Shown: positions 28,994-36,325 of the stretch, piece by piece
How positions within the stretch are numbered: position 1 is the first letter of the stretch
How the letters are laid out: every line of letters begins with the position of its first letter
DNA from: Azospirillaceae bacterium
GTDB taxonomy: Bacteria; Pseudomonadota; Alphaproteobacteria; Azospirillales; Azospirillaceae
Direction of reading: 5' to 3'
DNA: 64,000 nt
Assembly: GCA_031291675.1 (NCBI GenBank)
Contig: JARLIO010000076.1
Location: forward strand, 1-64,000
Notes under the pieces: generated by a model
What the model saw: the letters and a program-made list of their open reading frames with translations, nothing else
Told to the model about the DNA's origin: nothing
Database searches by the model: none
Translations under genes and position numbers: made by a program

Positions 28994-29707
28994 ATGTCTG
29001 ATCGCGAGCCTGCGGTTTCCGGTTCGACCGGCGTTTCGTCGCCGCCGGCCGTTGTCGATGCTTTCCTTCAGGATGTCGCTGCCCTGGCGCCGCTGGGGTC
29101 CGGTCGGCGCCTGATCTTCGCGATGGATGCCACCGCCAGTCGCGAGCCGACCTGGGGTCGGGCCTGCGTGATCCAGGCGGAGATGTTCGACGTTGCCGCC
29201 CGGTTGGGCGGGCTTGCGGTTCAGTTGGTTTATTACCGCGGCGCGGAATGCCGCGCGAGCGCGTGGCTTGCCGAGCCCACGGCGCTGCGTCGTCTGATGG
29301 GACTTGTGTCATGCCAAAGCGGAGAGACCCAGATCGGCCGCGTCCTGGGCCATACCCTGGTCCAGGCGCGCAAGGAAAGGGTCGGCGCGCTGGTTTTCGT
29401 CGGCGATTGCATTGAGGAGCCGGCCGATCCGCTCTACGGCCAAGCAGGGGCTCTGGGCATCATGGGGGTTCCGGTCTTTCTGTTTCACGAAGGTCGTGAC
29501 CGGACGGCGTTCGCCACCTTTCAACAGATTGCCCGTCTCAGCGGTGGCGCCTGCTGCCGGTTCGATGCCAACAGTGCCGATCAATTGCGCCATCTTCTTG
29601 GCGCCGTTGCCGCTTATGTCGCCGGCGGATGGCCGGCGTTTGAGGCGTATCGTGCCGGCAAGCCCGGACCCGTGGCGCTGCTGTCCCGTCAAGCCGGTCC
29701 GATCTGA
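28994..29707 (+). CDS. VWA-like domain protein (237 aa)
   Basis: A soluble protein with what looks like a von Willebrand A fold: RRLIFAMDATASREPTW has the Asp-x-Thr-x-Ser metal-site motif (MIDAS) after a first beta strand, VQLVYYRG and ALVFVGDCIEE are the following strands with an acidic residue, and GVPVFLFHEG is a later one. The C terminus QLRHLLGAVAAYVAGG could be a last helix. VWA proteins in bacteria usually act in metal-dependent protein-protein contacts. ATG 28994 has GGGGGAAG upstream. The J-domain gene begins 12 bp after its stop, so the two are very likely co-transcribed. Confidence 0.75.
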   Translation: MSDREPAVSGSTGVSSPPAVVDAFLQDVAALAPLGSGRRLIFAMDATASREPTWGRACVIQAEMFDVAARLGGLAVQLVYYRGAECRASAWLAEPTALRRLMGLVSCQSGETQIGRVLGHTLVQARKERVGALVFVGDCIEEPADPLYGQAGALGIMGVPVFLFHEGRDRTAFATFQQIARLSGGACCRFDANSADQLRHLLGAVAAYVAGGWPAFEAYRAGKPGPVALLSRQAGPI

Positions 29708-29719
29708 GCCGTTGCGACG

Positions 29720-30424
29720 ATGATTTTGGTTATGATCCTGGGGTTTGCGATCCTGGTTGGCGTCGTGCTGGTGGTGCGGGGGCTGTTGGAGGCCGAGCCT
29801 GCCGCGATGGCCCGGCGATTGCGGCAATTCGCCACGGCGGGTGTCGTGCTGCTGGTGCTGTTCCTGGTGATGACCGGGCGCTTTGTCCTGGCTTTGCCAT
29901 TGCTGGGTTTTCTGCCGGTGTGGGCGCGGATACGATCAGGCCTGAGCCGGACCGCGGGTCTGTCGGGGGGCGGCCCCGCAGGTTCCGATCCGGGGCGCCA
30001 CAGCCAGGTTGATACGGCCTTCCTGCGGATGAGACTGGATCATTCCAGTGGCGTGATGGCGGGCGACATCATCGCGGGACCGTTTGCCGGCCAGGCGGTC
30101 GACGCGTTGTCGCCGGAGGCGATGGTGGCGTTCCACGCGGAATGTCGCAGTGACCCACCATCCCTGGCGGTTCTGGAAGCCTGGCTTGACCGCTACCGGC
30201 CCGGATGGCGTGTCCGCGTCGATGACGATCATCCGGCGTCGGTTCGGACGGTGATGACACGGGAGGAGGCGCTGGCGATCCTGGGATTGGCCGCGGACGC
30301 CGATGAAGCGGCGGTCAAGGCGGCCTACCACCGGCTGATGCGTCGACTGCATCCCGATCAGGGCGGTTCGACCTATCTGGCCGCCAAGATCAACGAGGCC
30401 CGGGACCTGCTGCTCCATCGCTGA
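29720..30424 (+). CDS. Membrane-anchored J-domain protein (DnaJ-like)
   Basis: A 234-residue co-chaperone-type protein. The N terminus has two hydrophobic segments (about 2-22 and 42-66) that would anchor it in the inner membrane. The C-terminal 60 residues are a J domain: EEALAILGLAADADEAAVKAA, then YHRLMRRLHPDQGG with the essential His-Pro-Asp. Such domains recruit and stimulate DnaK at the membrane. The region between (about 95-170) contains a conserved-looking helical stretch (SPEAMVAFHAECRSDPPS). It is tightly linked to the VWA-like gene, suggesting that DnaK is brought to a specific assembly task. Confidence 0.85.
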   Translation: MILVMILGFAILVGVVLVVRGLLEAEPAAMARRLRQFATAGVVLLVLFLVMTGRFVLALPLLGFLPVWARIRSGLSRTAGLSGGGPAGSDPGRHSQVDTAFLRMRLDHSSGVMAGDIIAGPFAGQAVDALSPEAMVAFHAECRSDPPSLAVLEAWLDRYRPGWRVRVDDDHPASVRTVMTREEALAILGLAADADEAAVKAAYHRLMRRLHPDQGGSTYLAAKINEARDLLLHR

Positions 30425-30539
30425 CGGTCCGCTTGCGCCTCCGGTCTCCTCTGTGGCAGAACAATACCAAGCTGCCTCGGGGGCAGCGCGTACCGCGATG
30501 TGTCCGCCGCTGTAACCCTCAACGAAATTAGAGAGTTCG

Positions 30540-31409
30540 ATGATGAAACCAGTGCGCAAGGCCGTCTTCCCGGTTGCCGGTTTGGGGACGCGTTTTCTGC
30601 CCGCCACCAAGGCAATTCCGAAAGAAATGTTGCCGCTCGTCGACAAGCCGCTACTACAATATGCGGTCGAGGAGGCCCGCGCGGCCGGCATTGAGGAATT
30701 TGTCTTCGTCACAGGTCGTGGCAAGCGCGCGATCGAAGATCATTTCGATACCGACACGGAATTGAACCGGACGCTGGAGGCGCGGCAAAATGCCGAAGCG
30801 ATGGAAGCGGTCCGTCTCACGGAAGCCAATCCGGGGCAGGTCTTCTATACCCGCCAACAATTGCCCCTTGGGCTCGGCCACGCCGTATGGTGCGCCCGCC
30901 CGCTGATTGGCAATGAACCGTTCGCGATCATTCTGCCCGACGATTACGTGATGTCGACAGTGCCCTGCCTGCAGCAGATGGTCGAGGCCTATCATCGCGT
31001 CGGCGGCAACATCGTCGCCGTGGTCGATGTGCCGCGGGAAGATACCAAGCGCTACGGCATCCTCGATATCGCCGAGGATGACGGAACTCTGGCCGTGATC
31101 AAGGGCTTGGTGGAAAAGCCCAAACCTGAGGACGCGCCCTCGACCTTGTCGATCATCGGGCGCTACATCCTCCAGCCCGAGGTTTTCGGCTTTCTCGATC
31201 ATCACGAACGTGGTGCCGGGAACGAGATCCAGCTGACCGACAGCATGGCTAAATTGATCGGCCAGCAGCCGTTCCACGGCCTTCGCTTCGAGGGCAAGCG
31301 GTTCGATTGCGGCGACAAGGTCGGTTTCCTGGAAGCCAACATCGCGCATGCCCTGCAGCGGCCGGAACTGGCGGGCAAGGTCCGCGAGATGCTGGATCGA
31401 TATTGCTGA
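30540..31409 (+). CDS. galU: UTP-glucose-1-phosphate uridylyltransferase
   Basis: A 289-residue GalU, which makes UDP-glucose from UTP and glucose-1-phosphate for exopolysaccharide and lipopolysaccharide synthesis. The nucleotide-binding start FPVAGLGTRFLPATKAIPKEMLP (split as FPVAGLGTRF and PATKAIPKEM) and the VEKPKPEDAPS block are typical, and the length is normal. It is followed 140 bp later by ugd, whose enzyme uses its product. Start: two ATGs three bases apart at 30540/30543; no strong ribosome site decides between them. Confidence 0.97.
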   Translation: MMKPVRKAVFPVAGLGTRFLPATKAIPKEMLPLVDKPLLQYAVEEARAAGIEEFVFVTGRGKRAIEDHFDTDTELNRTLEARQNAEAMEAVRLTEANPGQVFYTRQQLPLGLGHAVWCARPLIGNEPFAIILPDDYVMSTVPCLQQMVEAYHRVGGNIVAVVDVPREDTKRYGILDIAEDDGTLAVIKGLVEKPKPEDAPSTLSIIGRYILQPEVFGFLDHHERGAGNEIQLTDSMAKLIGQQPFHGLRFEGKRFDCGDKVGFLEANIAHALQRPELAGKVREMLDRYC

Positions 31410-31549
31410 CTTGATGATCGCTTGACAATACGGGCCAATGGCATCGTTGCTCGGGAGCGGGCAGAGGGTGCCGGCCATCCTGGCGATGAAGAAACGGATG
31501 GGTGGCGGGCGCCTGGGCGGCCCATCGGGACACAGATAAGGAATCCTTG

Positions 31550-32899
31550 ATGCGCATCGCGATGATCGGCACCGGATATGTCGGCTTGGTGTCCGGCGCT
31601 TGCTTTTCTGAATTCGGGGTCGACACGGTGTGCGTCGACAAAGACACGAGCAAGATTGACCGGCTCAATCGTGGCGAGATTCCAATCTACGAGCCCGGTC
31701 TTGATGAACTGGTCGCCAAAAACGTCAAGGCTGGCCGGTTGAGCTTTTCGACCGATCTGGCGACGGCGGTAGGCGGGGCCGACGCGGTGTTCATCGCGGT
31801 CGGGACACCGTCGCGCCGCGGTGATGGTCATGCCGACCTGTCCTACGTCTACGCTGCCGCCGCGGAAATCGCCCAGAATCTGCGCGGTTATACAGTCGTG
31901 GTCACCAAATCGACGGTACCGGTCGGGACGGGCCGCGAAGTGGCCCGGATCATTCGCCAGACCCGGCCGGAGGCGGAATTCGATATCGCCTCCAATCCCG
32001 AATTTTTGCGCGAAGGCTCGGCGATCAGCGATTTCCTGCGGCCCGACCGGGTTGTGATTGGAACCGATAGCGACCGGGCCCGCGCGGTGATGCGGGCACT
32101 CTATCGACCGCTCTATCTGATCGAAACACCGATCGTGATGACTTCGCCGGAAACGGCGGAGCTGATCAAATATGCCGCCAACACCTTCTTGGCGACCAAG
32201 ATCACTTTTATCAATGAAATCGCCGATCTGTGCGAACGCGTCGGCGCCGATGTTCATGACGTCGCGCGCGGCATCGGCCTGGACGGCCGGATCGGGCGCA
32301 AATTCCTGCATCCCGGTCCCGGCTACGGCGGTTCCTGCTTTCCCAAAGATACGCTGGCGCTGGTGCGGACCGCCCAGCTCTATGACTCGCCATTGCGGAT
32401 CGTCGAGACCGTGGTCGAAGTCAACGACACGCGCAAGAAATCGATGGCGCGGCGCATCATTCAGGCCTGTGGCGGTGACGTCACCGGCAAAGCCGTGGCG
32501 GTCTTGGGGGTAACCTTCAAGCCGAACACCGATGACATGCGTGACAGCGCCAGCCTGGATATCATTCCGGTGCTGCAACAGGCGGGGGCCTCGGTCCGCG
32601 CCTTCGATCCGGCGGGTATGGCGGAGGCGGCCCGGTTGCTGCCCGGCGTCGCATGGTGTGACGATGCCTATGGCGCGTTGGCTGGGGCGGATGTCGTAGC
32701 GATCCTGACCGAATGGAATGAGTTCCGGGCCCTGGATCTGAAGCGGGCTCGTTCGCTGATGAAGCAGCCGATCATGGTGGACCTGCGGAATATTTATAAT
32801 CCGGACGAAATGGAAATGGCTGGTTTCGTTTATTCCTCGATCGGTCGGCCGCAAGGCGTTTGGTCGTCGTCCCACGACGTCGGACCGCGCGCTCCATAA
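31550..32899 (+). CDS. ugd: UDP-glucose 6-dehydrogenase
   Basis: A 449-residue NAD-dependent enzyme that oxidises UDP-glucose to UDP-glucuronate in two steps. The Rossmann motif MIGTGYVGLVSG is at residues 5-16, and the catalytic cysteine is Cys263 in GGSCFPKDTLAL. NEIADLCERVGADV and VTFKPNTDDMRDS are further family blocks. The frame opens at 31502, but ATG 31550 with AAGGA upstream gives the standard N terminus. Together with galU it supplies uronic acid precursors for surface polysaccharide; a broken phosphohexomutase gene lies just downstream. Confidence 0.97.
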   Translation: MRIAMIGTGYVGLVSGACFSEFGVDTVCVDKDTSKIDRLNRGEIPIYEPGLDELVAKNVKAGRLSFSTDLATAVGGADAVFIAVGTPSRRGDGHADLSYVYAAAAEIAQNLRGYTVVVTKSTVPVGTGREVARIIRQTRPEAEFDIASNPEFLREGSAISDFLRPDRVVIGTDSDRARAVMRALYRPLYLIETPIVMTSPETAELIKYAANTFLATKITFINEIADLCERVGADVHDVARGIGLDGRIGRKFLHPGPGYGGSCFPKDTLALVRTAQLYDSPLRIVETVVEVNDTRKKSMARRIIQACGGDVTGKAVAVLGVTFKPNTDDMRDSASLDIIPVLQQAGASVRAFDPAGMAEAARLLPGVAWCDDAYGALAGADVVAILTEWNEFRALDLKRARSLMKQPIMVDLRNIYNPDEMEMAGFVYSSIGRPQGVWSSSHDVGPRAP

Positions 32900-32972
32900 G
32901 GGAAGCCCCGTCATTCGAGTCCAGCATTCTGCGTGAATATGACAGTCGTGGTGTCGTCGGCAGGAGCTTGTC

Positions 32973-33135
32973 CAGCCGTTCTCAATTTGCCTGTCGGCCG
33001 CGGGCTGCCGCCCGCACCCGCTCGGGGTGAACCCCGAATCCCCCTCTATTTTGACAAAAACAAAGGGGTCTGGGGCATGGCCCCCGTTAGGTTTGGGCGA
33101 AAGCCCAACGCGTCGTCGCCAAAATGAGAACCGCT
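32973..33135 (+). mobile_element. MITE-like element, copy A, with 10-bp target duplication
   Basis: A 163-bp element, near-identical to the one at 47.2 kb (six substitutions and one 1-base indel by eye). The ends are imperfect inverted repeats (AGCCGTTCTCA... and ...TGAGAACCGCT). It is flanked by the direct repeat GGAGCTTGTC at 32963-32972 and 33136-33145, the expected mark of transposition. The interior has nested palindromes (GGGCTGCCGCCC, GGGGCATGGCCCC, TTGGGCGAAAGCCCAA) and no transposase. A short open frame ending FDKNKGVWGMAPV crosses it in both copies but lacks a start signal. Confidence 0.8.
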
Positions 33136-33171
33136 GGAGCTTGTCGACCGCTGACGCCTGGCCCGCCCGAC

Positions 33172-33476
33172 CGCCACATCCTGCTGTTTGATGAGATCGA
33201 CGGGAGGTTTGGTAACCATCATCCCGATCGACGATGCCGGAAAACCTGATCGACCTGCGACAGGCGGTTCAGGACAACGGCTGCGATATCGGCATTGCTT
33301 TCGATGGCGTCCGGGTCACGACCACCGATGGCTGGCGGTTGTTGCGGGCATCGAACACCGAGGATCTGCTTGTGGTTCGCTGCGAATCACTGTCGCAGGC
33401 TGGTCTGGAGCGGCTGATGGCCATGGTGGCCGTGCAGCTATGCCACGCCGGGATTGCCCAGCCTGACGGATCCTGA
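33172..33476 (+). pseudogene. Decayed phosphomannomutase/phosphoglucomutase fragment
   Basis: Remains of an alpha-D-phosphohexomutase. Frame 1 (33172-33228) reads [19 protein letters not shown], matching the domain II end that in intact enzymes is DGTFPNHHPDP. One base appears lost in the next Pro codon (33229-33230). The following frame reads [17 protein letters not shown] then CDIGIAFDG, the start of domain III just before the metal loop DGDGDR. At that point the sequence jumps to VRVTTTDGWRLLRASNTE, the phosphate-binding end domain. So the metal loop and roughly 150 residues are missing, joined at a GATGGC shared by both sites. A standalone 80-codon ORF (33234-33476) remains. The missing 5' part ends where MITE copy A begins. 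Confidence 0.78.
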
Positions 33477-33517
33477 TCGTCGGTTTGGTCCCGTTGGCGT
33501 TGCTCGTCGCCCGGGGC

Positions 33518-34954
33518 TCAGCCCTGGCTGCTGGTCTCCGGCGGTATCGGCAGGCAGCGGTGGCCGGCCCGTTCCAGCTTTTCGCAGGCGGCCTTGGCGT
33601 AGTTCTCGTTGATACCGATCAGGCGGGCGCGATAGATCGTGCTCTGGCCGCTATGGACTTCGATCATCTGCGGCTTGGCCTTCCCCAATAGTTTCGGCAG
33701 GCGTTGGGTGGCCTGGCTCAGCGCGAGCTGCCCCAGAGTCCGGTCGTTATAAGCGCCGATCTGGATCGCCCAGGCCGGCGCTGCCGCTGCCGCGGCTGAT
33801 CCGATCAAACGCGGGGGCAGGCGTTGCGCCGCGCCATCCTCGGTGCCGACCTTCGCCGCGAGCGCGTCCATGCTGCCGCTGTCGGTACCGGCGAACGATG
33901 CCGGGGTTGCCGCGCTCCCATCCGAATTCGGGCCGCTGGAATTCTGGATAGCGGCCGGCTGAGCTTCGTCATCGTCGCCGTCGTCACTGTCGTTTGACGT
34001 CCGGCTGATCGGGGTTGCCCGGGCCGGCTGCTGGCTGAACCCGGCATCGAGCAAGGCCGCCACTCGATTGTCGCGCCAGATCCGGTTCTGACCGCCCAGG
34101 ACGACACAAATCAGGCGCCGGCCGTTACGGACCGCCGATGCCGCGAGGTTGAAGCCGGCCGCATTGATGAACCCGGTCTTCAGGCCGTCCATGCCCGCAT
34201 ACCGGCTCATCAGATGGTTGTGGGTCGAGATCAACTGGCCGTTGAACACGAAGCTGCGGCGGGAAAAATAGTGATAATAGCTCGGATGATCAAAAATCAG
34301 CGCCCGGGCCAGGGTGGCGATGTCCCGCGGTGTTGTGACCTGCTCATTATTGGGCAGGCCCGACGCGTTTCTGAAAACCGTTCGTCCCATGCCCATGGCG
34401 TGGGCCCGGGCGGTCATCATCGTGGCAAAATTCGCTTCGTTGCCGCCGAGATGTTCGCCCAGCACCACCGCGGCATCATTGGCCGACCGGGTCACGATGC
34501 CGAGAATCGCCTGTTCGACCAGGATCGTCTGCCCGGGCCGGAGCCCCAGCTTGCTGGGTGACTGTGCGGCCGCGTGTTCCGACACGGTCAAGGGCTGGTT
34601 CATGCGCAGCCGACCCTTGGACAAGGCATCGAAGGTCAGAAACAGCGTCATCAATTTGGTCAGAGACGCGGGATAGATCCGGGCGTCGGGATCCTCGGCA
34701 TGGAGCATCGCGCCGCTGGCGGCGTCGATGACGATCGCGCCATAGCGCAAGGCCGCAGCCTGCGCCCGACTGGTGGCGAAACCCGTCGCCACGAGCAGGA
34801 TGGCCAGCGTCATGGTCGCGAGAACATGAATCGCACCGCGCCCGTGGTCAGGTCGCGGTTCGTGGTCGTAGCGGGACGGTGCCGCCGTGTCCGGCGACGG
34901 GATCCCCTGTGCGGCGGCGCTGAACAAAGCCGCCCCTTGCCGGTGCAGAGTCAC
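33518..34954 (-). CDS. D-alanyl-D-alanine carboxypeptidase (DacF/PBP5-like) with C-terminal SPOR domain
   Basis: A 478-residue low-molecular-mass penicillin-binding protein that trims peptidoglycan pentapeptides in the periplasm. The active-site motifs are SLTK (Ser97, Lys100), SAN (157-159) and KTG (259-261). Behind a low-complexity linker the C terminus (about 393-470) is a SPOR domain (WAIQIGAYNDRTLGQLAL; YRARLIGI), which binds denuded septal glycan. A hydrophobic signal segment (MTLAILLVATGF, residues 48-59) follows a 47-residue N-terminal extension if GTG 34954 is used; ATG 34813 would make it a normal signal peptide and is an alternative. It lies alone, divergent from the lipoprotein gene. 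Confidence 0.93.
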   Translation of the reverse strand: MTLHRQGAALFSAAAQGIPSPDTAAPSRYDHEPRPDHGRGAIHVLATMTLAILLVATGFATSRAQAAALRYGAIVIDAASGAMLHAEDPDARIYPASLTKLMTLFLTFDALSKGRLRMNQPLTVSEHAAAQSPSKLGLRPGQTILVEQAILGIVTRSANDAAVVLGEHLGGNEANFATMMTARAHAMGMGRTVFRNASGLPNNEQVTTPRDIATLARALIFDHPSYYHYFSRRSFVFNGQLISTHNHLMSRYAGMDGLKTGFINAAGFNLAASAVRNGRRLICVVLGGQNRIWRDNRVAALLDAGFSQQPARATPISRTSNDSDDGDDDEAQPAAIQNSSGPNSDGSAATPASFAGTDSGSMDALAAKVGTEDGAAQRLPPRLIGSAAAAAAPAWAIQIGAYNDRTLGQLALSQATQRLPKLLGKAKPQMIEVHSGQSTIYRARLIGINENYAKAACEKLERAGHRCLPIPPETSSQG

Positions 34955-35151
34955 GATGACCAGCCCCCATTTTTATTCATCGGCAACGATTATAAAAATC
35001 AACTGAATCAATGTATAGCACGGATATGTTAAAATTCCACTTCGATTTGGCGCCCCGGTCGGGGATCCGGCGGATTCGCGGCGAAAGGCGCGGATGGGGG
35101 AAGCCGAAAGGCGACTCGCGCTGTTCGAGAATATCGCTTATATCAGGAACC

Positions 35152-35865
35152 ATGATCGCCCTCCACCGGACTTGCGGGCGCTTGGCGCCGCGAATTCTCG
35201 TTGCCGCTCTGTGCGCGGGGTGCGCTGACGTGGCGCCACCAGCCGTTAGCGTCGGCGCCAGGATCGAGAGTTGGGTGGATTACGCCGCGGGCGTGGATCT
35301 TCGGGCGCGTTGCGAGGCGGATCGCGCCGACCAATATCGCCTGGTGTTCAATGGCGAACCGGGATATCAGCCCGATCGTGGCGCCGTGCGGGTTTATGAC
35401 GTGATTGGCGATGGCACCGGTGCCCTGGTCGAGGCCTGGGCCTTACCGCGGGGCGAGGCGGGGCAGGATGAGGGTGAGCGGCTCCGCCTGGCCCATGCCG
35501 CGGGCCAGAGCGTTCATCTCTCGGTTTCGGCATTTGCACGGGTTCGTGCGCTGTTGGGGCAGGAGGGTATCTTCGCCGGCGAGGTGCGGGCACAGGAAAG
35601 CAGCTATTTCTGGCTGGTCACCGGGTGTCACGAAGGACGGTTTTTTATGGCGCTGTCGTCGTTCCCGGCGGACGCGTTCAGCGAGATCGCGCTGCGGAAT
35701 GCGAGGCTGTCATTTGGTCCTGTGTTCCATCGCCGACACGGTGGTGGTGACCCGGTGTCTGCGCGGCACCGCGTGGCGCGCGTCCGGCTCACGGAGACGC
35801 TGGCCAATCCTGGTTTTGACAAAGCTGTCAGCGAGACTATTCCGGACGATGGGCGCATGGCCTGA
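35152..35865 (+). CDS. Putative lipoprotein of unknown function (237 aa)
   Basis: The N terminus (HRTCGRLAPRILVAALCAGC) is a basic region, a hydrophobic stretch and a lipobox-like LCAGC with Cys24 or so as the lipidated residue. The mature part is a beta-rich, strand-turn pattern (DQYRLVFNGEPG; YFWLVTGCHEGRFFMALSSF) with no family I recognise. The frame is open from 35011, but AGGA stands 8 bases before ATG 35152, and the lipoprotein signal begins there. It stands alone; the divergent promoter region on its left is AT-rich. Confidence 0.7.
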   Translation: MIALHRTCGRLAPRILVAALCAGCADVAPPAVSVGARIESWVDYAAGVDLRARCEADRADQYRLVFNGEPGYQPDRGAVRVYDVIGDGTGALVEAWALPRGEAGQDEGERLRLAHAAGQSVHLSVSAFARVRALLGQEGIFAGEVRAQESSYFWLVTGCHEGRFFMALSSFPADAFSEIALRNARLSFGPVFHRRHGGGDPVSARHRVARVRLTETLANPGFDKAVSETIPDDGRMA

Positions 35866-36325
35866 TAAAATCATTGTGGAGTTGTGTGGGCGTCGTTTCT
35901 GAAATGTTGCAGTCAGGACCGGCGTTCGGATTCGACTCGATTTTTCAAAAGGTGATTTCGTGTAGCGAAATACGGATTTCGGCGACAGGCAGAATTTCGA
36001 TATATTGCGAAATTGGGATGAGAACCACGGCGGAATGCCCGAGAAATTCCATTGAATCGATCGAATGGAAGTCGCATTGTTGCCTTGCGACAAAAACTTA
36101 GCTAAAATATTGACGGAAGCGGATCGGATTGCTACTAAAAGTAACATCCGCGTCGGTTGCCCGCGCGCCTTCGCCGTCCTTGAGGCATCTTTTTGGGTTT
36201 CCTGCGGCAGAGCGAGGGCCGGACATGACCAAAGCCGAGGAGGCACCGTGCGAGAGGGCAAGGGCAACCGGGTGCTCCGCCGTTGTTTTTTTCAATACCA
36301 CGGTATTTGCTCTGGAGCAAAGGCG
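35866..36325. other. 460-bp AT-richer gap before the GGDEF/EAL gene
   Basis: No gene is supported. The first 250 bp are noticeably AT-richer than the genome average. The reading frame of the next gene is open through part of it (from 36065), but no ribosome site or domain supports an earlier start. Confidence 0.4.

Noticed and set aside
32933-33127. Short open frame inside MITE copy A, sharing its C-terminal peptide with a frame in copy B
   Set aside because: The shared peptide follows from the near-identical DNA of the element. The two frames start differently and neither has a ribosome site.
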